From Theropithecus gelada (taxonomy: Eukaryota > Chordata > Mammalia > Primates > Cercopithecidae), in NCBI RefSeq assembly GCF_003255815.1, contig NC_037673.1:6480908-6544907 (forward strand): a stretch of DNA of 64,000 nucleotides. Direction: 5' to 3'. Made by a program: the position numbers and the translations under genes. Under the pieces are notes generated by a model, which saw nothing but the letters and a program-made list of their open reading frames with translations, did no database searches and was not told the DNA's origin. Below, piece after piece: positions 45,836 to 57,925 of the stretch. How positions within the stretch are numbered: the first letter of the stretch is position 1; each line of letters opens with the position of its first letter.

Positions 45836-48298
45836 ATAGTAGTCGTCTCTGTCTGAAGGTTAACTCTGAAGTATCATGTACATACCTGAGAGCACATTGT
45901 CCAAAATTGTCAGTCATCTTTGTCTAAATTCAGTGGCAAGAGCTGTCCATGGTCCAAGATTTTGTCCTTCTTGTAAGCTAAAACGTTAGCTTGTCACAAT
46001 TTCATGGATGCTGGTGGAAGACGTGAAACTCCTGGGTCAGAAGGAAAGGACAGTTCATTGCTCATGGTAATGGCAATGGTCAGAGTATCAGCATTTGTTT
46101 CTCACATGATGATGCTAAGGAGGGCACAGCGACACTTTCACACACACCAGGTTTTGTTACAGGAGACCAACCCTGAACACAGGGAAGTCAAATCTTCTAA
46201 CAATGCCTGTCTTTGCTGAGGAGGGAGATCTGACCTCAGTTCTCCAAGGCTGATCACTGTCCTTGACAATGACCTTGCAGACACACTGGGACCCATGGAG
46301 AGCTGTTCCACATTCCATAATTACATTCCTCCAATCACGTTGTTCCTTAGCGTCTCTGTTTTCATTATAGATCTGTCAGATCACATATCATGTGGCATCC
46401 AGGTAGCTAAAATACTGCAAGTGAGGGACTTAGCAAGGGAGTAAGGCTGAAAAAGGTTTTCCTTTCCCCCCAGTCTGTTAATTCCTTCTGGTTCTTGCTT
46501 TTTTCCCCCTTGTTACAAGGCAAATACTGAATGGTCAGGACTCAAACCTTCTTCCTTGTAGCAGAGAGGCCTCAGTCAGCTGAAAGGAGGAAGTCAGACA
46601 CTTATCTGATGCTGCAAAATACATCCTTATGGCGCTCTTTGGACAACTGTGGGTTTGCCTTTGGGAGACAACAGTTTTTATTATTTGCAACTCTGTCATT
46701 GTCCCCTATTTATATTTTATTAAACTCATTGAAAAATTTATATGTCTGATCATTCAGTTAAAGTACTTTAAAGGCTCAGTATCTCATCCTATTGGGATTT
46801 GTCACCAATTATCTTACAGGAAATTTGGTTTCCCATCCATCCTTCTCCTCCCACTTCAGGGTCCACCTGCTAGTGGCCTGGGTATCTCCAGAGGCAGGTC
46901 CTCCCAGCATCTACATTTCCTCTTCTGGACCACTGGGGACAAAGGCTGGAGAGTCCACCAATAGCACTACCATGACCTCCTGGCAAAGGAGACAGGTGCC
47001 TGCAGCTGATGCCTTTAACACTGGCTCTCTCCAAGTACGTTTTACAGTTGCTGGTGGGGGCCACACTGGGAAAAACATTTCCCTTTGCTTTTTCCTTCCA
47101 TTCACGGAGAGTCAGCCCCCAGCATCAAGATGGAGCAGTCGTCCAAAATTAGATGCTGCTGCTCTCATTTGTTGGTTAAAAATAACTGTTCTGCACCCTT
47201 TATGCCATCACCAGGGGCTGTTTTCAGCCAATGTTTATGACAGAGAAAGACATTTGCTAATTCGCTGCTTATTCAAGGAGAATAGAACTTATTTGTTGTT
47301 CCCTTGCAAATAGACAACTGGGGATGTTAGCAGCAATTTACTTGCATTTTCTTAGGATTTGCAGGGTGGTTTTGTGATAGGAAAACGGCTAGTGAGGACA
47401 GAGGAAAGAAGGGCACACATTGAACCTAATTTTTTAAAAGAAGCAATGAAACTGGGCCCAGCCAGTGAGGCAGCATACGGTGCTGGACAAATCTGATAAA
47501 AGGGGAATCACCAAACTTGCCATTTCAATGGAGCGAAGCCCAAAGGAGCCGGAGCACCTGGAAGGTTTGCAGTCCCCCCTCCCACCCCGAGGCCTTTGGC
47601 TCATCCCCAGAGTATGCCCAGGGCTTCTGACACCAGAGCCCAAGAGGGAGCTTTTGCCTTTTGGATTCAGGGCTTCCTTGTACTCTCACAGAGTCAGAAT
47701 GGCTGTGTGTTTACGTGTGAAGCCCTGGGCACCCCCTAGCCCCTTCCTGGGCTGTCCTCCACCTTTTCTCTTCTCACCCTTTGCTGTCCCCCGAGTCCTG
47801 CAATCCATAGTGAAGAGGCCAGAGGCCCGGGTGGGGAAGTGGGCAGGGGCAGCCATGGCAGTTTCATCAAAGGCGTGGGATCTTTTCATCTCTGGTAACA
47901 GTGGCATGAAACTATTTTAGGGGCAGCGCCAGTCTCTGGGAATTTTAAAGTTCAATTTTCCGGGAACAGAGTCTGAAGACATTTATCTTCAAGGCAGCGT
48001 TAACACTGAACTTTAAAAGGCCAAACATGGAGGAAAGCCTTTTTAACACATTGCTTTTGGATCTCAGGGTGGGCCAGGAAGGCAACCAGCCAGAGATCAA
48101 GATTGCACCTGTCCCAAGACTGGAAGACTGGGTATAAAAACAGAACAGTGGACACAACTCCAAGAGAAGGTTTTGACCAAATGTCTTGAATCATAGAAGA
48201 TTTGACTGTAAACCTACTCCACAGTTTCTATTCGGTGGATGATTTTGCTGAACTGAGCTAAGATAGAATTGGATATTGAAGAGCTAAAGTGTGTTGAC
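45836..48298. other. unassigned DNA
   Basis: About 2.5 kb without a recognised repeat. It includes a 173-codon plus frame (46792-47313) and a 151-codon plus frame (47465-47920), both without domains or supporting signals. Confidence 0.45.
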
Positions 48299-49121
48299 TT
48301 TTTAAAATTTTTTATAAGCTCAACTTTTATTTTAGATTCAGGGGATACATGTGCAGGTTTGTTACATGGGTGTATTGCGTGATGCTGAGGTTTGGCGTGT
48401 GAAGGATCCTATCATCCAGGTACTGAGTATAAGTACCCAAGATTTTGTTTTCCAACCCTCGTTCCTTCCAATAGTCCACAGTGTCTACTGTCCCCCTCTT
48501 TATGTCCATGTGTACACAGTGTTTAGCTCCCACTTGTAAGTGAGGACATGTGGTATGTGATTTTCTATTTCTATGTTAATTCACTTAGATAATGGCCTCC
48601 AGCTGTATCCATGTTGCTGCAAAAGACATGATTTCATTCCTTTTTATGGCTGTGTATAATGCCATGCTGTGAATGTACCACAGTTTCTTTATCCAGTCCA
48701 CTGCTGATGGGCACCTGGGTTGATTCCATGTCCTTGCTATTGTGAATAGTACTACGATGAACACAGAAATGCATGTGTCTTTTTGGAAGAACGATTTATT
48801 TTCTTTGGGTATATACCCAGCAATGGGATTGCTGGGTAGAATGATAGTTCTGTTTTTAGCTCTTTGAGAAATCTCCACACTGCTTTCCACAATGGTTGAA
48901 CTAATTTACATTCCCACCAACAGAGTATAAGCGTTTCCTTTCTCCACAGCCTTGCCAGCATCTGTTGTTTTTTGATGTCTTAATAATAGCCATGCTGACA
49001 GGTGAGAGATGGTATCTCAATGTGGTTTTGATTTGCATTTCTGATGATTTGTGATGTTGAGCTTTTTCTCACATTTATTGGCTGTTTGTACGTCTTCTTT
49101 TGAGAAGTGTTCTTTCATGTC
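48299..49121 (-). mobile_element. L1P element: 3' UTR and ORF2 C-terminus, 5'-truncated
   Basis: On the plus strand a T-rich start is followed by the antisense 3' UTR ('acatgtgcaggtttgttaca', 'cccacttgtaagtgaggaca') and ORF2 ('gggtatatacccagcaatgg', 'ggattgctgggtagaatgat', 'caatggttgaactaatttac'). A 101-codon minus frame at 48585-48890 keeps recognisable ORF2 C-terminal text (TIARTWNQPRCPSAVDWIKK, then a short tail), so this is decayed reverse-transcriptase ORF2, not a host gene. Flanks gctaaagtgtgttgac and ctaacgtgtgttt suggest a decayed target duplication. Confidence 0.92.
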
Positions 49122-50349
49122 TAACGTGTGTTTCAAAGTACAATGAGACATAGATCCAGTAATGCAGACATGAACATATTTGTCCTGCTTAAGAATGTGT
49201 CTCAGGACATGGGGATCTTCTCTTTGAGGAGCTGTTCTGCTGATTCTGGGCCCCCTCATACTGGCTGGGAGGGAAGGAAGGGCCCTGTGCCCACTGATGA
49301 ACTGCATTTCTGTCTTCTTCTCTTGCCAAGACTTGCTCAGCAAAAGCATGCAGTGGGGGAAGAGCAGGAGTCCAGGCACGCAGGCACAGCCAAGGGTCTC
49401 CCGGATCAAGGGCGGGCTGGGTTCCTACAGTGTGATCTGTGCAGTCACTTAGGGCTCCTCCTCAGAGCGCCCAAGCCACAGTTAGTCTCTGCTAGCTTGA
49501 AATTCTTCATACTTTTTGAATAAGAGGCTCCACATTTTCATCTTGCATGGAGACCAGAAAGTTATGTGGCTGGTCCTGGCTTCGAGAATAATGAGGAGAA
49601 AAGCCAAGTGGAGGGGGAATAAGGGGCAAACAGGAGTGGAGTTGAAAAAATGGAATGTTTAAGACAGAAGATCATATTTTTAGGGTACTTTGCAGACAAC
49701 AAGAGAGAGGAGGAGAGTGAGAGAGAAATGACGATGGTTCTTCATCCTAAAGAAAAAATAAAAGACTAAGCATGTCATGTGGCCTCCAAGATACTTGGAA
49801 TAAAAGATGGGTTAGTTCCAGGTAAATCTTAGCTCCAGGTGCTACAAGGACAGCTTCAGTGTTTGCATTGTCTGGAGTTTAAATAAACATGAGTTTGCCT
49901 GCATGATCATCTCCATTTTCAACAAAAGTCAATAAGGAAATGATTTTCTTCAAACCATACTGGCATTTTTTTTTCCAGAAAGATTTGATTCCTAAATGAC
50001 AGGGTGACTAAAGGTCAAATCATTTTTCCATTAGATTTAATGCAGGAGCTTTCCATTTTTTAGGCCTCCCTGCAGAAGAGTTTCAATTGCATTTCCCTTT
50101 GTTCTCCAAAGGGAGTTTTACAGTTCTCTGATTTACGCTAAGGTCAAGAGAAGGTTTGCAAGCTGCCACAGAACATAAATTACAGAACCTCCTGACAAAA
50201 TGGTGGGTCAGAAAAGTAATGTGGAATACATTAGTGAAGGGTAGATGAACACACGTTTAAGTGCTAATTTATTTCTCAAATGTGCAGCTTGAAGTCTTTC
50301 TCTCTTATCATTAGACTCAAGGCTGAGTCTCTTCCATATTGATCAGGAG
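49122..50349. other. unassigned DNA
   Basis: Nothing recognised; frames of 130-131 codons overlap on opposite strands near 49017-49523. Confidence 0.45.
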
Positions 50350-50870
50350 CCTCTGCAGCAGGCACACGCAGGATGCTGTGCTGTGCATGGTGAGAAGTGT
50401 GACTCACTACTGGTGAGAATTATTCAGCAGACAAAATGAACTGGGAGGAAGTGAGTGATCTTTACCTCTTAGGCGAGAGGAGGCGATTATCAAGCAAACC
50501 GATGCACAGAACACAAAGCACCAAGCATGTATTTGGCTCTCCTCAGTGTGTTTTGTGGTGCATGGTGAGGGGTGCACAGACCTCCAGGGTTTGCAGTCCT
50601 GCTGGGAGAAGAGACTAACAGACAGAAGTCATTCAGTGGCAACCCATGGCTGATGGCTTGCAGGAGGAAGCCAAGCCACTGCTTGAGGGAGAAAGGCATT
50701 GGGTGCGAGATTTTTCTAGAAGGTGGGTCTTCAGTAGACTTTGAGGGAAGAGGCTCAGGGGGGTGTTTGGCAAGGATGGGGGAGGCCTGTGGGGGAGGGG
50801 CGCCTAGAGCAAAGGACAGAGGATGGTGTGAGTCACTCTGGGGAGTGACGTAAGTAGGGCGAGTAACCCA
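50350..50870 (-). mobile_element. possible L2 fragment, antisense
   Basis: 'gctgggagaagagactaaca', 'aaggtgggtcttcagtagac', 'ggaggggcgcctagagcaaa' loosely follow antisense L2 (gggggagacagac... gaggtgacatttgagc... gcaaaggcccgg). Weak. Confidence 0.4.
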
Positions 50871-51333
50871 GAGAGCTGTGTTTCCTAGGAAGACAGTGGG
50901 CACGGAGGCGGTGGGGGGAGTGGTCAGAGTGGGGACAGACTGTGGGTGGGGTCAGCGTCTCCCTCTTTCTACACTGCTCAAAGTGATCCCCCGCCGGGAT
51001 GGGGGTGGCGAAGCTGAATCCCCACAGCCATTGCTGACCATGATCTCAGGAACAAAGAAGCAATGAATGTGCATCACCCTTAGCAGCTCTCATCTGAGCT
51101 TCCTGGGTCCGAGACATGAAACCCAGGATTAGATGTGGAGAGAGGACTCAAACTCCACTGAATTCATGAAACTGATGATCTGGTTAGAAAGAGAATCACA
51201 CGCAGCATGTTAAGGCTAAATATCAAAACACTGCAGAGGAAGGAGGCATCACTGTGACCTGGAGTTAAGTCAGAACAGATGTGGTGGAAGGGTCAAGGTC
51301 CAGAGGAGTCTCAAGCAGGCACACGCCTCGGCT
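50871..51333. other. unassigned GC-rich DNA
   Basis: A G-rich stretch at 50895-51010 on the plus strand; nothing else recognised. Confidence 0.4.
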
Positions 51334-51675
51334 CCTTCATTCATTTACTCAGCAAAGAATGCAGCCACCACGGACCCCGCTGGGTGCTGGGTGGACAGCA
51401 ATGATGGACAAAGACATGGAGCCAAGACAGATCACAAATATATAAAGAACAAATCATGAAAATAATTTCAGATGCCAATAAAGAAAATAGACCCATGGCA
51501 GGATAAGAAGGATGAGGTGTGGGGAGGAGAGTCTGATTGGATCATCCCGGGAGGTATCTCTGAGGAGCAGCGTTTTCAAGGATACCTAGATGATGGAGAT
51601 GGGGTCATGGTGGGAAGGGAATTCTCCCAGGAGAGAAGGGTGTGTGGACAGAAACACACGTGGCATGTGTAGGAG
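51334..51675 (-). mobile_element. L2 LINE, antisense
   Basis: Starts with the L2 terminus in antisense ('ccttcattcatttactcagc', 'gctgggtgctgggtggacag'), then 'aggataagaaggatgaggtg', 'gaggtatctctgaggagcag', 'gggaagggaattctcccagg' in L2 order. Non-coding. Confidence 0.7.
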
Positions 51676-51689
51676 GTGAGGAGGTTCGC

Positions 51690-51872
51690 TGAGCTCCCGG
51701 CACTGTTCTAAGAGTTTCACCTGCATCGATTCATAATCACCCTAAGAGAGAGCAGGGAAGTGTTTCAGATTAGGAATGCGAGGCTGGGAGAGACTTCACC
51801 GCTGCTCCAAGGTCACAGTTGGAAGGGAACAGGGCTGGACCTGGAACAGCAGTCCCTCTGGCTCCAGGGTTG
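51690..51872 (-). mobile_element. MIR SINE, antisense
   Basis: 'cggcactgttctaagagttt', 'gattcataatcaccctaaga', 'gctccaaggtcacagttgga', 'agtccctctggctccagggt' match antisense MIR from 3' to 5'. Confidence 0.88.
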
Positions 51873-53771
51873 ACTTGCTGTGTGTTTTCTCAACAGAATC
51901 CTCCAAACAACCTCAATGATCAGCCAAGTGGGGCTGGGGAAGTGGAGCTCTGCACCCAAGCTGAGCTCCAAGTGCCAAGAGCAAATAGAAGAGCTGGGAA
52001 AAGAAGCAACTTGTCAGCTGTATTTCTGCGGTAAGCCATTCAGTTTTGGGGCTTTGCGAAGCAGCCTCCTGCATGCATACTGGATGAAGAAGACCAGGAA
52101 AGATGATGCACCCTAGGCTGAAAAATGCCAAGCCCTTTAGGGAATAACACAGCAAACACTCTTAGTGTATTTTTTCTAAGTGGTTTAATGGAAATACCAG
52201 CTTTAGGAAACTAAAGTGATAAATAAAGAAGATCTGAATTTTACTTATGATGAAAATGCAAGGCAAGAGTATCTTTTAATGAGAATCTCGCTTATTTGGG
52301 ATTTCCCACTGAAGAACACCAAGGCAGGATATTTCTAATTTGTTCAATTATGCAAACTTTAGAAATTAAAATCCAGAAGCCATGAAACAGGTCTCTGGAT
52401 ATTTGTTAAAACATTTCTGAGCTTTGTTTGAAGTAGTCCTTGAGACCCATGAGATCCATATTTTTAATTCTGGTTCAATGTCGTATGTCCATTTTGGGTC
52501 TGTACATAATTGATTCTCCAGGTTGTGCATATCTTTGTACCATCCTTGATGCTACAGCCTTCAGGGAGCACTGCAAAGTTTCAGTGTGATTTCTCACACA
52601 CGGGGGCTTCCTTTCTCCTCTCTGTATTCTTTCCTCTTGCCTCTAGTAAAGACAAGGGTAGAAGAAGGGCAGAGGTCTCTTTAGAAGCTCGGCTGCTGTC
52701 TATGGCCTGGGGCCTCAGCAGGAAAAGCAGATAAATCAAGAAGGGACTGTCTATTCTACTCTAAGTGATGTCCATAGTGCATTTAGAATTTTAGGAGCAT
52801 AATTTCTTATTCCTGCATGCTCCTTCTTAGTAGCGGGGGCCTATTTTAAAGTCAAGAGAGTGAGGAACACAGAGGGCTGCTCCTCATTTGTCGTCATCTG
52901 AACTCACGCTGAGAACATACAGAGGGGCAGGGAAGTGTTTCTTCTGTTGTTGATTTGCCTTAAATTAAGAGATAGCCCCAAATGAGCAGGCCATACCTTC
53001 TGCAAACCTGTCGAAGGCCTCGTGTCCATCCCTCCATGCCCAAGTGTTCTCATCCTGGGTTGTTACTTCTTTTCCTGTGTAGAAGTAAAATATCGATTTG
53101 CATAGTGTGTAGGTTTGAGGGGCACAGAGGTGGAAGTGGGTACAGAGTCAGGCCCAGGTAAGTGTAGGTGGAAGTCCTGGGGGCTTTGCTTCTTTGCCAA
53201 GGTTGCTCCTCTGCAATCAATTCTCATTGACCCACTCATTAATTCAGCAGATCATTAGTCCAAAGTCAGTGCCATCCAATTATAACCAGCTCCTCAGGTG
53301 AGCAAAGTTCTTCTGCTCGCCAAAGCTTGAGAATGGCTGGCTGCTGTTTGTCCCAATCTTAAAATATCTTCTGCTGGCCACTTTGAGCTGGTTGTGGACA
53401 CAGGTGTGCAGAAGGTGCTGGGGATGCTACAGCTGCCTGCTCCCCAGCCCTCTTTTAGTGCGAAGTGGGAATGCTAAACCTATGTTTCCCTAAACACCTT
53501 GCATTTAGGGTCTGGATATAACTTAGGTTTCGCCCTGTGAATCCCTGAGCTTAGACTCAGTCCTGATGGGGAGGGGTGGGCATCCTCTCTGTTTTCTCAT
53601 TGCAGAGGTGGTGTGGGGCTGGCAACTGCCATGGAAGCTTCTGGAGTCAGTGGGTGGCTGCTGCACCCTGCAGCTCCCTCACCATTGCAGGATGGAGCTC
53701 TCTTGGTGACCTGGTTTCCCTATGGCTTTGAGAGTTTTTCTTGTGTGTTCATCCTGGAATTTGTTTTTTAC
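51873..53771. other. unassigned DNA
   Basis: About 1.9 kb without a recognised repeat or convincing frame. Confidence 0.45.
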
Positions 53772-54398
53772 TGACATGGTTTGGCTGTGTCCCCACCTAA
53801 ATCTCATCTTGAATTCCCATGTGTTGTGGGAGGGACCCAGTGGGAGGTAACTGAATCATGTGGGCAGGTCTTTCTCATGCTGTTCTTGTGGTAGTGAATA
53901 AGTTTCACAAGATCTGATGGTTTTATTTTATTATTTTTTTTTCGAGATGGAGTCTCACTCTGTCGCCCAGGCTGGAGTACAGTGGTGTGATCTCGGCTCA
54001 CTGCGATTCTCCTGCCTCAGCTGGGACTATAGGTGTGCACCATCACGCTTAGCTAATTTTTGTATTTTTAATAGAGATGGGGTTTCACCATGTTGGCCAG
54101 GATGGTCTTCATCTCTTGACCTCGTGATTTGGCATCCTCAGCCTCCCAAGGTGCTGGGATTAAAGTGTGAGCCACTGTGCCTGGCCAATCTGATGGTTTT
54201 ATAAGGGACAGTTTCCCTGCACAGTTCTTTCTGCCTGCTGCCATCCATGTAATATGTGACTTGCTTCTTCCTGCCTTCCGCCATGATTGTGAGGCCTCCC
54301 CAGCCACATGGAACTGTAAGTCCGTTAAACCTCTTTCTTTTGTAAATTGTCCGATCTCGGGTATGTCTTTCTCAGCAGCATGAAACCAGACAAATACA
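53772..54398 (+). mobile_element. THE1 LTR (MaLR) with an Alu inside
   Basis: Opens tgacatggtttggctgtgtc and closes 'aaaccagacaaataca'. It contains 'gtgttgtgggagggacccag', 'agtgaataagtttcacaaga', 'ccgccatgattgtgaggcct', 'ttaaacctctttcttttgta' and 'ctcgggtatgtctttctcag' in THE1 order. An antisense Alu splits it. Likely target duplication tttac / tttat (one mismatch). Confidence 0.92.
53926..54187 (-). mobile_element. Alu with an internal deletion
   Basis: Antisense Alu ('gagatggagtctcactctgt', 'ttgacctcgtgatttggcat', 'gccactgtgcctggcc') lacking the stretch between 'ctcactgc' and 'gattctcctgcctcag', about 260 bp in total. A perfect 14-bp duplication ATCTGATGGTTTTA flanks it (53912-53925, 54188-54201). 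Confidence 0.93.
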
Positions 54399-54465
54399 TT
54401 TATCCTTCCCAAGTAATTCAGTGAACACTGGATAATTTATAAAAATTTCCTTTTGTTTAACAAGG

Positions 54466-55214
54466 TTATAGTGGGTTGAATGCTACTCTCCCTCCCCACC
54501 CCCGCCACCAAAAAAATATGTGTTCACGTGGAACCTGTGAATGTGACTTTGTTTAGAAAAGGAATCTTTGAAGATGTAATTAAGAACCTAGAGAAGAGGG
54601 GATCAGCCTGGATTATCTGGGTGGGCCCTAAATTCAGTGACAATGTCCTTTTAAGAAGAGGAGAAGGCTGGGTGCGGTGGCTCACGCTTGTAATCCCAGC
54701 ACTTTGGGAGCCCGAGGCGGGTGGATCACAAGGTCAGGAGATGGAGACCATCCTGGCCAACATGATGAAACCTCGTCTCTACTAAAAATACAAAAATTAG
54801 CCTGGCATGGTGGTGGGCGCCTGTAATCCCAGTTACTTGGGAGACTGAGGCAGGAGAATTGCTTGAACCCAGGAGGTGGAGGTTGTAGCGAGCTGAGATC
54901 ATGCCACTGCACTCCAGCCTGGTGACAGAGCTAGACTCCATCACAAAAAAAAAAAAAAAAAAAAAAGAGAAGACCACATGAATGAAGGCAGAGATTAGAG
55001 TGATGTGGCCACAAGCCAAGGAGCTTGTGAAGGCCAGGAGCCACTAGAAGCTGGGAGAGCCAGGAAGCATCCTCCCTTAGAGCCTTTGGAGGGAGGGTGG
55101 CCCTGTGAACACCTTGCCTTTGGACTTCTGGGCTATAGAGCTGTGAGATAACAGTTTCTGTTGTTTTAGACACACAGTGTGTGGTTATTTGTAGAGCAGC
55201 CTCAGGAAGCAAAC
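54466..55214 (+). mobile_element. MLT1 LTR (MaLR) with an Alu inside
   Basis: 'ttatagtgggttgaatgcta', 'tctttgaagatgtaattaag', 'gggtgggccctaaattcagt', 'aatgtccttttaagaagagg', then after the Alu 'gaaggcagagattagagtga', 'ccacaagccaaggagcttg', 'tttggacttctgggctatag', 'gataacagtttctgttgttt' follow MLT1 from end to end. Confidence 0.88.
54666..54967 (+). mobile_element. Alu (AluS/AluSc-like)
   Basis: Full-length sense Alu: ggctgggtgcggtggctcac, 'gatcacaaggtcaggagatg', 'ccatcctggccaacatgatg', A tail of about 24. Inserted in the MLT1 beside aagaggagaa. Confidence 0.95.
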
Positions 55215-55686
55215 ATATCTAGCTAGAGAGGATTCTGTTCTCTGCAATGGAGACTTGACTTACTCAAGTTTTCTCTCACAGTTGCAACTAGCACAAGGCT
55301 GGAGCATTCATAAACTCAACTGAAGGCTTGGAGAGGGCATAAAACTATAACACTGTGAAATCTTAGCTCTGGCTTCTCAATATCAGTGGCCCTGGGAGCC
55401 ACTGGCCAAACCCATTGCAGGGTCATCACCAATAATCCATCTCTTCATCTGCTTCCACCATCGGCTATTGTGGAAACCAACTAACTTCAGATGGAAGTGC
55501 CAGGAGACAGCACCCTTCCTCTTACAGAGAGCATGCTTTCTTCCTCTCCTAGCCAAAGGTAGTAGACAGAACTCAAATATTTAACATCAAACAATGTCCA
55601 CAGAAATGTCCTATTCCATTTTTATATAGGGTGATTATTGACTATGCCTCTTCCTTCCAGAGCAAGCTCTGGGATTGGCCACTACA
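55215..55686. other. unassigned DNA
   Basis: Nothing recognised. Confidence 0.4.
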
Positions 55687-56068
55687 ATGTTATTCCGTTC
55701 TGGCTGCTATAACAGAATTCCATAAACTGGGTGGCTTAAGAACAAATCCACAATTATTTCCCATAATTCTGAAGGCTAGGAACACCAAAATCAAGGCATG
55801 GAAGACCTAATGTTTAATGGAGGCCCCATTCCTTGTTTGCACATGAGCATCTCATTGTGTCTTCACATGGCAGAGAGCAAAGAGGGAGAAAGCAAGCTCT
55901 CTCATGTCTTTTTATAAGGGCACTAATCCCATTCATGAGGGCTCCAACACTCATGGCATAATCACCTTCCAAATGCTGGACCTCCTACCATCCCCTTGGG
56001 GACTGGGCTTCAACATATACATTTTTTTTTTGGTGGGGGGTGAGTGGGACACAAACATTTAGCTCATA
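55687..56068 (-). mobile_element. MLT1 LTR, antisense
   Basis: Plus strand: 'ttctggctgctataacagaa', 'aaactgggtggcttaagaac', 'tcttcacatggcagagagca', 'ataagggcactaatcccatt', 'catgagggctccaacactca', 'cttcaacatatacat' and 'gacacaaacatttag' match antisense MLT1A/B. Confidence 0.88.
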
Positions 56069-56288
56069 GAAATGACTTAAGCAAAAAGACCCACTGAGGT
56101 TTTCCTGGAGAAAGAAATAAACAACAACCTCCCCCACCCCCACCCTATACCCAAAGAGCTCAGTATTTCCTCCCAAGATAAATACTGTTGCTTCCCTGGA
56201 AGGATAGGCAATTAAAAAGAATGTTTTCCACACTCCAAGTGCATCATTGCTGCTTGGGTTCTTCAAGGTTGCAGGAAGATAAGACCCT

Positions 56289-56605
56289 GGCCAGGCATGG
56301 TGGCTCATGCCTATAATCCCAGCACTTTGGGAGGCTGAGGTGGGTGGATCACCTAAGGTCAGGAGCTTGAGACCAGCCTGACCAACATGGTGAAACCCCA
56401 TCTCTACTAAAAATACAAAAAAGATTTAGCTGGGCAGGTGGTGGCAGGTGCCTGTAATCCCAGCCACTTGAGAGACTGGGGTAGGAGAATTGCTTGAACC
56501 TGGAAGGTGGAGGTTGGAGTGAGCCGAGATTGCACCACTGCACTGCAGCCTGGGTGACAAGAGTGAGACTCTGTCTCAAAAAAAAAAAAAAAAAAGGAAA
56601 AAAAA
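56289..56605 (+). mobile_element. AluS-like element
   Basis: Sense Alu: ggccaggcatggtggctcat, 'ggatcacctaaggtcaggag', 'cagcctgaccaacatggtga', ending in an A/G tail. Target duplication taagaccc at 56280-56287 and 56608-56615. Confidence 0.95.
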
Positions 56606-57702
56606 GGTAAGACCCAATGATGTTTCTTCTTCTGTTCCCCGACCCAGTCTCTAGCCCACACCCCAGTTTGAGCTCTCGGCAGATCCTCCCAGACTCTCTG
56701 CTTCCATTTCTTTGTCCATGTTCTTCAAGTCTTTTGTCTGAAGTCCCCTTGTGCAGCAAGAGAATAAATGGTCCTAATATTGCTAATCTTTGAACAAAGA
56801 AATTTCCAGAAAAATCCTCATATGATGCATTGCTCAGACCTGTGGGAGTATAGGCCATCAAGCCCTTAGTCTTTTCTCAACAATTCATGCTTCACAGCAG
56901 ATATGTGGTCTTACGTGGTTCCTCTTTTTTTTGAGCCGAGTGTATGTACAGCTCAAACAGGCTACATCAGCTTAAATATAATGGAGGAAGTTCCAGCTCT
57001 TCCCACTGATACGATCTGTTTTATCAGTTTGTCAATATGCCAGCTGGTGGAATTGCTGCCAATGGCAGCATAAAACATCTCGAGGCAGGCACCAGCTGTT
57101 GGCAGGACAGCAGCAATGGCTAAGAGGATACCAGGCTCCTGCCGGGCTCCAGTGCTCTGTCTTGCTTGACTTACATTTTGTTTGCATCAGTAACTGATAT
57201 AAACCCCAAATGATCAAGGCTCCAAGGGCCTCAGGGAGTGTAGTTGTGTATGGAGGCAGAACTGCTTAGCAGAGGTGAGCCGATCACTTTATTGGCAGTG
57301 GGAACCCTAGAAAGCAACGGGAATTCCAATTGGCACTTCAGGCATGGAGATGCTGGGGGCTGAGTGGAGGAATGATTAAAGAAGTGGGGTGTCCTCACTC
57401 TCTTTAGACTTTATCCTTCTGCTGTGGTCAAGCCCATTCTGGTCACCAAATTAAGATTCTCAAATTTAAAAAAAAATAATTAAAAGATACACAGAAATTC
57501 CGGGAATGGCAGAATTTAAGTTCTCATTGTGGTGAACTATGGCTATGAGACCAAATGAACTGCATCTGCATATAGTGATAATGTGGTGTGAGAGGAAGGA
57601 AGGATCCCAATGCCTGCAGGTGTCAGGACGTGGATGTGCACAGCCCATCCTCAGAGCCTACCTAGATGGAGCCTCCTACCCTAATAGTATCAGTGCAGCA
57701 GA
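56606..57702. other. unassigned DNA
   Basis: About 1.1 kb without a recognised repeat or frame. Confidence 0.45.
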
Positions 57703-57925
57703 TGTTTATTGTAAGAGCCAAACTGTGTACTAAACATTCTGGGCATTTTATGTTTTAACCCATTTTGTGCTCGGTCATTATGAGCAGTCTCTACACTTAG
57801 CACTGCATTTGGTAGGTGCCACACCTGAGATGTGCAGAGGTTGCTTACTTGTCCGGTGGTGCAGGGCAAGGGGCAGAGCTGACGTTCAATCAGTCAGTCT
57901 GACTGCAGAGTCCATATCTCGACTG
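57703..57925 (-). mobile_element. MIR SINE, antisense
   Basis: 'gtttattgtaagagccaaac', 'ctaaacattctgggcatttt', 'acctgagatgtgcagaggtt', 'cttacttgtccggtggtgca' and 'agtctgactgcagagtcc' follow antisense MIR. Confidence 0.82.

Noticed and set aside
46792..47920. Frames of 173 and 151 codons on the plus strand
   Set aside because: No domain, no splice or conservation evidence, and competing frames overlap on the other strand; the length is compatible with chance in a 64-kb window.
48585..48890. 101-codon minus frame with a conserved-looking protein
   Set aside because: Its residues and surroundings are the C-terminus of L1 ORF2, so it belongs to a dead retrotransposon rather than a host gene.
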